Source of the DNA: Gadus chalcogrammus
Taxonomy: Eukaryota; Chordata; Actinopteri; Gadiformes; Gadidae
Direction of reading: 5' to 3'
NCBI RefSeq assembly: GCF_026213295.1
Contig: NC_079414.1
Span: 5,388,768-5,452,767 of the forward strand
Length of the DNA: 64,000 nucleotides
Made by a program: the position numbers and the translations under genes. Each line of letters begins with the position of its first letter. Positions within the stretch are counted from its first letter, which is position 1. A model generated the notes under the pieces. The model searched no databases, was not told the origin of the DNA, and saw nothing but the letters and a program-made list of their open reading frames with translations. Positions 26,571 through 58,680 of this stretch are shown piece after piece.

Positions 26571-27437
26571 AGAAGGCCTATGCTGTATGCTATATGCCTA
26601 GAAAGATAAAAAATATATTAGTTACTCAGATAAAGTGACTTTTTAAACTAAGTTAATATATTTTCACACAAACACAAACACACACCTCTGCATTGGATAT
26701 GCGATCACAGGTACAGGTACTGGCAGTGTAGGCCTGGCACTGTCCCTGATCTTATCTGCTGCTTAGGGGGTTTCTGGAAGAGGGTTTCGGAGAAATTCTG
26801 CAACACTTTGTGTAGTTATTGTTGTTGTCACTTTCCTCCGATGAATGTCTGCCTTACAGTGTGCATACAGGGCCTGTACACCCCTGCTGTCATAATTAAT
26901 TTCTTTAATGCAGAGTGTGCATTTAGCACATCAATTTTTCTCAATTTTTTTGAAAAAAAATCAGACAGTGGAAAGTTATGCTTCACTGAATTCACCTCAG
27001 TCGTGACTTCTAATTTGAGCCATGACCACTTCTAACTGCACATGCACCCGGCGTCCTGCTGCACAATAAGTGCATCCTTCTCCGATATTTCCCACCACTA
27101 TCCTCGGGCCGGGCCTTTGATCGAGCGTTTTTATTTTTATCATTGGTTTATTGGCCTAATCTGAGGAGAAATCTATGCCATAAACAGAAATATTATAGGC
27201 CTTTATTACACAGGTCTTCTCAATGCCGTGGAACGCTCCGTTCACTTTGGTAGTAGTCCGGTGACTTGTTAACCCCAGCGTCTTCCGTTGCTAAGCGACG
27301 TCACCGTCTTTGCGGACAATTTATTAATGCTCTGCTGATCAACACTACGAATGCTGGTAACGAATACATTTTAAAAAGGCACACCATGTGAAGTTATTTT
27401 TTTAGTTTTGGCAAGTAGCAGTGTAATAAGCGGGTTC

Positions 27438-27572
27438 ATGTATAGAACGACGCCGGTCATTATCGAAAATAACCCCCCTTCAGGGCGAAGCAAGACACCT
27501 TCGCTGCACGTCGGTGTACTGTTCGCCCTGTCGGGGCTTATTTTCCCGATAATGACCGGCGTTCTATACATT
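27438..27572. mobile_element. Hairpin MITE (about 135 bp palindrome)
   Basis: The left arm ATGTATAGAACG, then CCGGTCATTATCG, is mirrored by CGATAATGACCGGCGTTCTA TACAT at the right end. Inside, CAGGGCGAAG pairs with TTCGCCCTGT. Nearly the whole unit can fold into one stem. No internal coding sequence. Confidence 0.8.
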
Positions 27573-28059
27573 ATCCCTTACATATATATTTAGCAGAGTA
27601 GGCTAGTAACAAATGTGTACAAAGTTACATATGTGTTAAAATAAATGTCGGGTTGAAATCAGGCTAGGGCTCATAATTACAGTTAGTTACAGTTAAGTGT
27701 CGGGTCGGGCCGGGCTCGGACAGAGCGTGCACAGGGCTCGGTCTGGGTCGGGCTTGATTTTCTGGGCCCGATCTAAGCTCTAACGTGCGCATGGCATCCA
27801 ATATTTAACCTTGAGTCGACGCGACGGCGAGGGCTGTGATTGGTCCCCTAACAAAATCATTTACGGAATCACTTTTCTTTACTTCGAAGGCTTGAGGGGT
27901 CTCAGTCAGTCAGATTACGGAATATTGACACCTGCATGCGCGCACCGATCGACGCCCCCCCCCCCCCCCCCCAAAATAAACTCTTCGGATCTGCACGAAC
28001 CACACAGGTCCCCAAAATGTACGATTAAAAAGCGACTCGCGCCAAAAAGCGCGCTGTTT

Positions 28060-28345
28060 GCATGTCTGATGAACTGCGACATGGCCCACTGCCCGGCAGC
28101 CGGCAGTGGGCAGTCGGCAGCGGGCAGCCGGCAGCAGAAGGATGTGGAAGTGGAAGAACCAGAGACGTCGGATATTGTGATTCATAATATCGTCTGGAGG
28201 CGCACACAGCTTTTGGCCGTGATAATATGTATTATATGATATAGATATCTATGTATTATATGATATTATTTAGATATAGAGCTCCAGGACTGTAACGCAA
28301 GTGTTGTACACTTCCTTGTTATTTGGATAACCTTTCTGCTTTTGG
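28060..28345 (+). mobile_element. Fragment of the palindrome-family repeat
   Basis: Shares GTGGAAGAACCAGAGACGTC, ATAATATCGTCTGGAGGCGC and GAGCTCCAGGACTGTAACGC blocks with the arms of the large inverted repeat at 38404-39695. It also holds a run of CGGCAG/CGGGCAG short repeats. Confidence 0.7.
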
Positions 28346-29742
28346 TGTTATGGCGCATAAGGGTAGTAGGTCATTAAGGGCAGTAGGTCCTTAAGGGCAG
28401 TAGGTCATTAAGGGCAGTAGATCATTAAAGGCAGTAGGTCATTAAGGGCAGTGGGTCTTTAAGGGCACTAGGTCATTAAGGGCAGTGAGTCATTAAGGGC
28501 AGTAGGTCGTTAAGGGCCGGTAGGTCATTAAGGGCAATAGGTCATTAAGGGCAGTAGGTCAGTAGGTGGAGGAGAAAGGGATTGTTGCCCGCGATTGTCT
28601 CCTGCCGGAGCCCCGCTGCCCCCTGATTTGTCATCTGATTGATATGAGCGAAATTCAGCTGAGTGGGTTGCTCATTGCCCGCCGCCCGCTGCCGAGGCAC
28701 CAGCGCCACGATTTATGGGACCCCCGAATAAATACAGGGAAGAAATTGGTCAATTCTAATTTCAACCAATTGTGGTTTTCTTGTACGTAGGAAATGCAGT
28801 CGACTCACATCAACAGATCAAGAGTATCCCATATAATAGCATAAAGAATACCATATTTTATGTGGTATTCTTTTGTAAAACAAATCACACTGATTTGTTT
28901 TTACAATTTGTAAAAACATTTAAATGAAAGGCATGTGGCTTTCTGGGATATCTGTTAAGGCCCTGACACACCAACCAGATTATCGGTCGTCGGACAGTCT
29001 GGCGAGCTCGGTGACCCGAATCTGTTCGATGTGTGCTGTGTGAGGGTAGTAGGTCATTAAGGGTAGTAGGTCATTAAGGGCAGTAGGTCCTTAAGGGCAG
29101 TAGGTCATTAAGGGCAGTAGGTCATTAAAGGCAGTAGGTCATTAAGGGCAGTGGGTCTTTAAGGGCACTAGGTCATTAAGGGCAGTGAGTCATTAAGGGC
29201 AGTAGGTCATTAAGGGCCGGTAGGTCATTAAGGGCAATAGGTCATTAAGGGCAGTAGGTCAGTAGGTGGAGGAGAAAGGGATTGTTGCCCGCGATTGTCT
29301 CCTGCCGGAGTCCCGCTGCCCGCTGATTTGCCATCTGATTGATATGAGCGAAATTCAGCTGAGTGGGTTGCTCGTTGCCCACCGCCCGCTGCCGAGGCAC
29401 CAGCGCCACGATTTATGGGACCCCCGAATAAATACAGGGAAGAAATTGGTCAATTCTAATTTCAACCAATTGTGGTTTTCTTGTACGTAGGAAATGCAGT
29501 CGACTCACATCAACAGATCAAAAGTATCCCATATAATAGCATAAAGAATACCATATTTTATGTGGTATTCTTTTGTAAAACAAATCACACTGATTTGTTT
29601 TTACAATTTGTAAAAACATTTAAATGAAAGGCATGTGGCTTTCTGGGATATCTGTTAAGGCCCTGACAAACCAACCAGATTATCGGTCGTCGGACAGTCT
29701 GGCGAGCTCGGTGACCTGAGTCTGTTCGATGTGTGCTGTGTG
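28345..29742. repeat. Tandem duplication of a 700-bp block
   Basis: Two copies lie head to tail (about 28345-29042 and 29043-29742), offset by exactly 700 bases over the right portion. Each contains the 17-bp array, then a 74-codon open frame (28566 and 29266), then a piece of a MITE beginning TTAAGGCCCTGACA. Copies differ only at scattered bases, for example CCCCGC/TCCCGC and CATTGCC/CGTTGCC. The open frame is not similar to any protein I recognise and is probably non-coding. Confidence 0.93.
28358..28560. repeat. 17-bp tandem array, first copy
   Basis: About twelve copies of CATTAAGGGCAGTAGGT with point variants. It forms the left end of the duplicated 700-bp block. Confidence 0.93.
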
Positions 29743-29895
29743 ATCGGCCGTCGTCAAAGCCGTCTGTGATCTTTTCAAGCCCGTCTGGGTTCTTTTCCGC
29801 CGATTGCACATGTTGAATTGGCCATGACCAAATCAGTCCGACTGCCTCTTCTGCCAACGATCGGCAGTCGGAATGGTGTGTCCGGGCCATTAGGT
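29655..29895. mobile_element. Small MITE with imperfect inverted ends
   Basis: Left end TTAAGGCCCTGACAAACC and right end GGTGTGTCCGGGCCATTA are approximate inverted repeats. The first 88 bases are also present at 28955-29042, where the 700-bp duplication junction cuts the element. Confidence 0.6.
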
Positions 29896-30084
29896 GTTCT
29901 GGCACTAAACCTATGGTATTGTTTTGAATGTACGCCTGACTGATTTCCGACTTCCAGCTTCTGCTAGCCCTAGATAAGACCAAATGTGAGAGCGGCACAG
30001 GATAATGCCGGCCAAAGAAGACACACCCTTCAGACAGATGCTGGCAGATTTGTCATCTGATTGATATGAGCGAAATCCAGCAGA

Positions 30085-30285
30085 GTAGGCCCCGGGGCTG
30101 AACCTCACAGGGCCCCTCTGGAGCAAGCAGACAGGACTTCCAGCAGGGCGGGCCCCTCTGGTGCGAGCAGACCGGACCACCAGCAGAGTGCCACCTCTGG
30201 AGCCAGCAGACAGGAACCCCAGCAGAGAGGGCCCCGGGGCTGATCCTCACAGGGCCCCTCTGGAGCAAGCAGACAGGACGCTCGA
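30085..30285. repeat. Degenerate minisatellite, units near 45 bp
   Basis: Four to five diverged copies built on GGGCCCCTCTGGAGCAAGCA plus GACAGGAC and CCAGCAGAG. The outer copies share GGCCCCGGGGCTGA and CCTCACAGGG. Confidence 0.8.
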
Positions 30286-31514
30286 AGAAGGGCGTGCTTT
30301 GTGAGTGCAGCAAAACATGTGCACTCATGCAAAAGATTGGGATGGGCCAGTCTTGGCCAAAAAAATAATATTTAGATAAGGCTGAAGTCCCCGATCCGCC
30401 AAGGGCAACAATGAAAGCATCCTCTGTATTATTGAGATTTTGTTTGTTCATCCAGAAATGAAAGAAAAACACGTTTTGATTCTTTGTTTATCAGCAGTGC
30501 TCAGGCAGGGTTCGAATTAAGGGGGGGTTTGGGGGGGGTCCGACCCCCTCAAATGGGATCTGGACCCCCCCAAAGGGAACTAAAACGACAGTTTGGGGGG
30601 TACTGCAATACTTGATTTAGTACTAAAATTACAAGTGTTTGGTTATGTAGTATTTCTCAATCTGTGCTCATCATGGAAGGAATAATCGAATGTCATACAA
30701 TTTCAAACCCCCCTTCAGTGGACTGTACCACTTCGGCACCTTCAGCGTCTTTTGACTTTTGTTTACTTGACATCACTCTTGCTCCAATACGAAACACCAG
30801 CGGCACGTGCAGCGATGCAGGTTATGCGTGTTTGTCGTTACCAATAGAGCTGCGAGGAGAGCTACGGTATCAAGGTGAAGGTTCCTTATGAGTTGTGGAA
30901 AATATCTAGGTATTAGCCTACTGTCCTACTTTTTGTCAAAAACAATATATTGCCTTATAGTTATTAGATTTAGTGATATTATGTACGTCCTTTATTTCTG
31001 TTAGGGGAGTAAGCAAATTGATGTCAACGCCAGGAGGGGCATTATGTCCATGCGTAACATAGCGTTTATTTTCTGTAATCGTCTCTGTAATAAAGCATTG
31101 ATCGTCACTGTTGGTGTTGGTCCGAAGAAGGCCCATGATGTATTGACATTGTTACGTCAGTGGGGTTGGTTCAGTATTCACTTGTTGTCAGTCACGTCAG
31201 TTAGCCTGCTGACCACATTCAGCGCGCCGCCGCCCCAACTTGCAGGGCACGTAAATGTGCAATCGCGAAAATGCTCCCATAATCCTTTCTTGATTAAGTT
31301 GGTGTTTTTCGTTGTTTTCCCAAGATATCTGATAGCATGTTTTTCTTTTTAGAATTAGCTACCTGTCATAGGCATTTTATACAATTTCAGAAGAATGTAC
31401 CTGGCATAGGCATTTTATACAATTTCAGAAGAATGTAGGCTACACACCGCAAGTGTGTAATGATGTAGGCATTTTTTCGCTTTGGAAACTTGGTAACCCT
31501 GTAATGCTGGTAAC

Positions 31515-47814
<16,300 letters not shown>

Positions 47815-48159
47815 CGTTCAACTGTCGAGGCAGGGCCAATGTCCTTTAAAGCAATGAAAGATTAAATTCCGTTTAAGCCTTTTAGTTGTTTCACAGTTTA
47901 GCGTCACTCTTTCTTGGGTTATGGCAGATATGTAGAGAGGCTGCTCACTGTTAAACGTACAGGCCTACCCTATGGAAGGCGACAGTTGGGACCCAGCCGG
48001 ACGCAGCGTTTGTTTTTCGCGGTGAAAATAACCGGAAGCGCTTCTTTCTACGTCATAGCACGCACCGGCTCTTCGCCCCGGTACGCGATTTTACTTTGTT
48101 CATTATTTTTATTTATTGTAGAATAAAAATAAATCTTTTATGATTATTTTACATTAATA

Positions 48160-48350
<191 letters not shown>

Positions 48351-48379
48351 ATGTTTTTAGATTGGATCTAAAAGAGGAG

Positions 48380-48525
48380 GAGTCAGGATAAAAACAGCAG
48401 TACTGTACGACCGACACACTCTGAGCCTAATACCAAACTACTGTTTCTGTTTACACTCGTTATTCCCCGCTGTCGATGTTGACAGTCGGGGCGGCGGAGG
48501 GATTAATTAAATCACTAAAACCCAG
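48380..48525 (+). other. fbxo8: Probable noncoding exon 1 of fbxo8
   Basis: A consensus donor CCCAG|GTAAGT at 48525/48526 follows a GC-rich stretch (CAGTCGGGGCGGCGGAGG). There is no in-frame link to the coding start at 49662. The 5' boundary is a guess. Confidence 0.5.
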
Positions 48526-48859
48526 GTAAGTGTCGTTATGGCTTTGGATCGTATGAACTAATAAATAGAATACGCAATACGTATAGAGTGCTGTAAAGCA
48601 CTGTTCAAAACTAGCTTCGTTTGCTATCCTGGTGAGTTTATGATGGATAGGATTTTCAGCAAATCGCTGACTTAGTTCAATGGTTAATTTCTCTTGGACC
48701 AATAGTAGAGGAGTTGAGGCGGGGACTACGGGTCAAAAATACAAGCATGCTAGGTGATACTTCCAACATCACTGTTTACAACGCAGGGTGCCCTACCTGA
48801 GAGACTATGCAAAGGACTATTCTGTCTGAACGGACAGAGCTGAGCTGGTGAAGTTTATG

Positions 48860-49440
48860 TGGTAGGATAGAGATAGTTGAGTTAAGGTATTATGGAGAAG
48901 GCTTGTCTAAGGTTTAAGATTATAAATGGTTAAGTTATGGTATAACAATGTTACAGATGGTTAAGAAAGATAAGGTAATAGGTTAGAGATGGTCAAGTTT
49001 AGGTATGAGGTTCATTTCGGTATGAGGTTAGAGATGGTTGAGTTTAGGTATTAGTTTATAGATGGTTACATTTAGGTACATGTTAGAGATGGTAATGTTT
49101 ATGTTTTATCTTAGAGAGTTATGTTTAGGTATGAGGTTGGAAATGGTTGGTTTTAGGTATTAGGTTAGAGATGGTTAAGTTTAGGTATGAGATTAGAGAT
49201 GGTTAGTTTAGGTATGAGGTTAGAGATGTTTAGTTTTGGTGTTAAATTAGAGATGGTTAGTTTAGATTTGAGGTTAGAGGTGGTTACATTACGGTATTAG
49301 GTACTAAGGAATGGTTCGTTTTAGGTGTTAGGCTAGAGGGGGTTAAGTTTAGGTATTAAGTGAAAGATTGTTAAGTTCAGGTATTAGGTTAGATATAGAT
49401 GCATTAAGGTTTTTCTTAGAGATAGGTTTAACTTGGCTCG
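48860..49440. repeat. Degenerate 25-28-bp tandem repeat in fbxo8 intron 1
   Basis: About twenty diverged copies of GGTTAGAGATGGTTAAGTTT plus AGGTAT(T/G)A. Many copies carry single-base differences or indels, so it is an old array. T and G dominate this strand with very little C, a marked strand skew. Confidence 0.85.
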
Positions 49441-49661
49441 GGTGGTCTGCCTTGTTAGTTTAATCTGGACCATCATGGCATGGGAGAGATATCTGTTCAT
49501 CTCTAATGTTTACTATGGTCTACATTTGGCTTTTGGGAGGTCAGAACTAGGTGACCTCCCCGGGGACATTTTATAGCAACGTAACTGTTCAGAACTAGAC
49601 CAGATATTATTCAGATGATTGCTGACGGTGGGATTTCCCGGGGTGGTTGTGATGTCCACAG

Positions 49662-52930
<3,269 letters not shown>

Positions 52931-53379
52931 TACAGCCCACTTTACTGTCAGACATCCAATTGCAGCCCATGTTCTATAATGCACTGAAGAATAGAGACTG
53001 GTGATTGAGTTCCACCATAGGTAAGAATGTATCAATGCTAACAAGCACAATTTGAACTATTTTTTTTGTGTATAAATACAAAAATCAAGAGAAAAGGTTT
53101 TGAAGACCCTAACCCTAACCCCAACCCTGAAAATCCACCAACACACTGTGAAAACGTGCACCTGTCGTAAGGCCGCATACGGGACAAAGTGTGAGTCACT
53201 CTCTGTGAATATGATGACTATTGGATGTCCAAAGCCCCAAGTGTCATGAAATATGGCTTTTCATATCCAAGTATGTAAAGGAGCGCCCAGGAGAAGTCTT
53301 TGATGTTGCACTTGAATACGAAGGCTGCTGATTGATTCATGACGACGTGTGCTCACCCTGAAAGCGGAGCCAGGGAAGC

Positions 53380-53385
53380 AATAAA
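53380..53385 (+). terminator. Candidate fbxo8 polyadenylation signal (AATAAA)
   Basis: Canonical hexamer 450 bases after the fbxo8 stop codon (GGAAGCAATAAAGATTC). A second one occurs near 53779. Confidence 0.5.
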
Positions 53386-53399
53386 GATTCATCAATGCA

Positions 53400-55006
53400 C
53401 AGAATCTGCTCACTCACATTGGCCAGAAGAATAACCAAAAGTAGGGGGGGTGGGGGGGAGATGGTCCCGATCAGAAAGGTCTCACTTACGAAGGAGGTTT
53501 CTGGCCGCTGTAGCAGCACTGTTGTAGCATCTCGTCAATCTAACGTTTTAGTGAGCATGAAGCCCTTGCTCCATCAGGTAACCTCGAACAACACAGAAAT
53601 TAATGAAGCATAGCAAATTGTTCGACTCTGTAAAAGATTTAAATCGGTGGGAATAACCAGACTTTGACATCACTGTACAAAATGTAATACTGCAATTTTT
53701 TTATGATTAATCAAATTACACTAAGACCATGGTTCTTATGCCTATGTTGTTAATTTACTTCTGAACTCCCTGCTGTTATAATAAACGGCACAAGTTTTAC
53801 AGTTATTTTGCTGACTATTTGTATTATTAATGTCATTATCAAGGCCTAGTCAGGCTTTGATAAGGTAGTTGTTGAATTTAAAATACCAGTGAAATGTTTA
53901 ATGTAACGTACTGTACCTTATGTTTAACTATATGATTATATTGGGTTCTAGTCCAAAAACAAACGCACATAAAACCGCTGACATTTTATATCCTATGAAA
54001 AGCAAACCAAGTCAAGTCATGAATATATAGAATGTATAGTCCAGGTTATCATCCAGCTACAAAACAATGTCATAAACAAATGGGTTTGGTCCCATGAAGT
54101 TATTCAGTACAAGCCATGATGACATTTCTGGAGCCTTAGCCCAGAGCCAAGCTGATGTTGTGTTGTGTACCCCAGCACCCCTTCAGCCTGACACCCGCCA
54201 CAAAAGCCTTGGAACTAAGATCATACCATTATCATTCATCACCATTTTAATATTATAGTAGCCTAGTTGTTAAAATATACCAAGCTGAGCTGTTTTTCCG
54301 GTCTTCACTTCATTGATCAGCAACAATCAACATCAATAATATTTAACAAGTAAAACCTTGGACGATGGACAAATAAAGAAAAATCTATGTAGCCAAAACA
54401 TCAAAACCATCTCTAGGTAAATTCATGTAAATAATCACAAATACATACTTATGTATACTATTAATAAACCATTGAGGTGATTTAGTTTGTTCATACACAC
54501 ATCCCTTTTCCCATCAAATTTCTAATTTTCTTGCTGAATACATTGTTGTCCTATCATTACATATGACATTGTTACCTAGAAAATAACAAGAGCGAAATGG
54601 CATACACATTCAAAACGAAAGACAAATTTAGGGAATGACTAGGCGAGTAATAAAATAATGCATCTTCCAGGAGCAACTCAATTTCTGTTTCTAATCACTT
54701 TGTTTTAAACAGATATTTCTCCTTACTTCATGAAATAACTAGATAGCTAAACCCTGGCTCAATATTCATGAAAAATGGGTCTGTCAAGTAGCCCTGTGAT
54801 TAGCAGCCAATGTCTTGACTGTGGTGGTAAGTGGGCTGAGTGTTTTGGTGAGAGTGTTTTGGTGGTTTGCGTGTGTGTATGTGTGCGTGTGTGTATGTGC
54901 GTGTGTGAGTGGAAGACTGAGAGACGAAGCGAGAAATCAAGGTAAAAGAGTAAATCCTCTCCAGACACAACATGACCTCTGACACTTGACCTATGTATTT
55001 ATGCGT

Positions 55007-55007
<1 letters not shown>
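53400..55007. other. Region downstream of fbxo8
   Basis: AT-rich with no recognised exon or transposon. Imperfect TG-rich sequence appears near 54865-54910. Confidence 0.6.

Positions 55008-55092
<85 letters not shown>
55008..55092. repeat. (GT)n microsatellite
   Basis: About 42 uninterrupted GT units. Confidence 0.98.
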
Positions 55093-55095
<3 letters not shown>

Positions 55096-56864
55096 TACTA
55101 TGCATGTGTTTGTGTCTGTGTGTATGAATGTTGCAGGGGTGGTGTGTTTTATGTACTGCAAACGAGAAGGGAAAGCTATGGGCAGGGAGAAATAACCTTT
55201 TCACAAAAACACGGCCACAGGGGCAGAGAGCTACGATACATGTTGCTGTCACTCTACGGACATCAGGCTTTAAACAAACCTCTGTCCTGAGCGATGGATT
55301 ATGGATATTACCCTCTCATGCGTTTCACATGGATATGGCTTTCATGAATGTTCAGGGGAAACCTCACTTGTTTTTTGTCTCTGCAAATTTATTGACTTTA
55401 ATTATTTTTGAAAACTTAATATATATTATTTGGAAGGCTTAATAGGCCTGCAATATAATATGTTTTATTTCGCTCATGTTGTTTATGTGCTGTTCAATGT
55501 CGGTTAATATTATTCTTTAGTATGACGCAAAATGTTTCCACTATAGACATAAATGTGCCGATTTAACGGGTTGTTTTTATATTCTTGTAAAATTGGGGGG
55601 TTTATTTATTTCTTCTGCTGTTACCTTTTTTTCCATCACTGTTTGGGGCAAAAAATACAAGAGTAATATTTATTTTTATGCATGGAATGGAATGGAATGA
55701 TTAATACTCCTTCAAACTTGTAGTGGATCAGCCGTTAGAGAACTGAAATATCTTTACTGCACAGAGCAATGCCAATAATTATTTATGTGGGTTCATTTGA
55801 ATATATATTTAATATATTGGCAAAATATGTTTTCTGCATTTCATTTCAATACCAATTCACTGAGGGTTGGGGTACATAGTAGAAAAACTCAACACTATCA
55901 AAGATACATATATTTTAGGAGAATTCTGAGGAAACAGCCTTATGGGCATGCACCCTTGTAACCCAACAGCTCTTCTTGGGGTTTCTGAACACAAAAGTAA
56001 TTATTCTAATAATAATTAGGTTTATTTAGGTTTGGATCACTAACAATTTCGGATAATATAGGGCGTTTAACTCACAATACAATAGAATGAGGAGGGATAG
56101 GATGTTTTTTAGGATTGAATGCGTTATTATTTATGCCAGAAAATCCTACAATGAGTCAATTACTGATCCCAACATTAGGCCAGACGTCCTCTATTGATAA
56201 TGATTGATAGTGATGCAGTGAGATACACTGAAGTTTTTCCGTAGGCCTACACATTTTACCTGTGACACTTAACAATAGATTGCAGCTGCTGCAGCACAAG
56301 AGAGAGCTCAGATATATTATGAGCATGAGAAGTATATGGTAGTGTTTTTTCCAGTGTCTCTCTCTCTCTTATCCTCTGCCTTGCTCTAGATTTATGGCCA
56401 GCCTGAGCTACGCGCCATAAGCCCTGCTCGCTCATATTGTCATAGCCAGGCAGGAATATTACATATCTGCATATTCAAATGTGCCTATCTACTTGTATCT
56501 AATTGTAGGGGTAAAATAATAATGCACTTCTACACATAGTTACATGACTTTCATATCTCTCAATGGAGACCCATGTAGGTTAGAGGCAGTCAATATATTA
56601 AGTAGTATGAAGGATACTGAAATGAAGATGAGGTTGACATTTTCTAACTCTTTAACATGGTCTGGTTGTATTTAATTATCTTATTTAAAGCTAGGGTACG
56701 ATGTTTATTTTTAAATGCATTTTTTAGATCAATAAAACAAAAGAAACAACAATAATCATATGAGCCCGTAATAAGCCTGTCCATTTCATTCGGCCTCAAC
56801 CAAATGAATGGACGGATCAGCTGTCTGAATACCTGTGTCTGTATGCTACCTATCCACACTCTGC

Positions 56865-56940
56865 CCGTGGACACTCTGCCTGGCGTGGACACTCTTCCTG
56901 TTCACACTCTGCCCGTTAACACTCTGCCCATGCACTCACT
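56865..56940. repeat. Short 15-18-bp tandem repeat
   Basis: Five imperfect copies of CACTCTGCCCGTGGA-type units (56856-56938), giving a VDTLPVHTLP-like frame that is not considered coding. Confidence 0.75.
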
Positions 56941-57865
56941 GCGCCTCACCCCAGACTTCCAGAAAAGCCTGGCCAACCTGTTGCTAAAGCTACAGCGAGC
57001 TCCTCACGTGTTTTGAGGGAGAGGCTTTGAACGAGGCTTGAAGGGAGGGGTGGGCTTTTTCTCGGTTGGATACTTTAAAAATCAAGGTTTTCTCTGGCTG
57101 GTTTCTCCAAATGTCCTAACTTAGCTTTCATTATTGATGATGGGATTTTCGAATAAACCTCTGGGGCCAACCTGTTTAATAGTCTCATTTAGGAGTCTGT
57201 TGCAGGCCTGCTGAATGACCCAAGCAGAACTATATGTAGCCTTGACGACATCCTATGTTACGCGCCCAACAGTACAGACGGGCATGTAGGGGAGCCTTGT
57301 ACGGCTCCAGATGAACCGTATTGGCTGGGTTTAATTACCATTTCCATAACTTACCCCCGCTTACCCCCCCCCCCCCACTTCCTCTAGTCTGTGCACAGTA
57401 ATGTTACTGTCTGAAGTAGAACAAAAAGAAAGTTAAACAACTTAAAGGGAGGATGTGCCGCAGAGTCCTACCATAGGAGCTTAATGGGATCCTACTCGGG
57501 TCCTTGAACTGTCACAAAGGCTCGGCCTCAGAAACGGGTTGCTTTGTCTCAGCCTCCGGCTCGTGGCAGAGACAGCTGCTGATCCCTCTCCCTGCTGTCG
57601 GCCTATCACTGCCCTCTGTGCTAGCTCATCAGGACTGGATGTCATTTTACTGGCCACTAGTTGAATCACCTCCTACCACTGTTTTGATATTACCACTGGT
57701 TTTCTGGACACGTTACATGTACATCCTATTGTTTATCATTGCTAAATCAGATCCATGGGGGAAAACACCAAGAAACAGGATGCTATTTTAAATTAGATAA
57801 GACATTTTGTGTGCCACAACACTTAGATGACCAGCATACTGCACCACGGTGCACCTTCTAATGGG

Positions 57866-57990
57866 AGACTGCCTCCTCTTATTGGTCCACTTGTGAGGGA
57901 ACCATGATAAACACACCCTCTTCTCATTGGTCCACTAGTGAGGGAACCGTGCTAAACACATCCTCCTCTAATTGGTCAACTTGTGAGGCA
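57866..57990. repeat. Three tandem copies of a 49-50-bp unit carrying ATTGGTC
   Basis: Each copy has TCCTCT(T)..ATTGGTCCACTTGTGAGG, then AACCGTG and AAACACA. Inverted CCAAT boxes (ATTGG) recur at nearly constant spacing. Confidence 0.9.
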
Positions 57991-58558
57991 ACTGTGCTCC
58001 AACACTCTTTCATAAAATATGAGGGAATTAAATAAGAGCTTTTTTTTTTTTTTTAAATCCCATAGCATCAACTCACAAGCACAGGTTGCAGTGACAAATT
58101 ATTAAATTTCCTCTGCTGGAACTTTCTGGGAACTTATCGAATAGCTTATACAGTATAATGAGCAGAATTTCTTATTAAAGGTATTAATCTTATTAATCGT
58201 CAAGGTTTAGACGCTAGTGAGATGAAGCACTACAGCTTACAGCTCTGAGCAAGCTAACTATATACATGAAAGTAAGCTGTTTTATCAACTCCTGACATCT
58301 GTTAACCAGCTGCCCGTTGATGCCTCACTTCATGCTTCTCAGTCTGTCTCTTTGTCTTTCTCTGTCTACATCTCTTTCCGCTGTCTCGCGCTGTCTCTCT
58401 CTTTTTTCTGTCAGACTTTCATTTCCCTGATAGAGTGAGAGGTGAGGGGATAGGTGGTGCCGAGATGCTATGTGGCCATAAATCTCTTTGAGGAGCCTGG
58501 CTTACTGACATCCAACCCCTACCCCCCCGCCCCCGACCCACCAACCACCCCCAAGCAC

Positions 58559-58680
<122 letters not shown>

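Noticed and set aside
28358..28560. CRISPR-like appearance of the CATTAAGGGCAGTAGGT array
   Set aside because: Units are contiguous with no spacers, and the genome is a vertebrate one. It is an ordinary tandem repeat.
28566..29490. Duplicated 74-codon frame MEEKGIVARDCLLPE...
   Set aside because: It matches palindrome-family transposon sequence (GGAGGAGAAAGGGATTGTTG), so it is repeat-derived and not a gene pair.
56804..57016. 70-codon frame with VDTLPVHTLPVNTLP repeats
   Set aside because: Produced by a short tandem repeat; no splice sites or family match.
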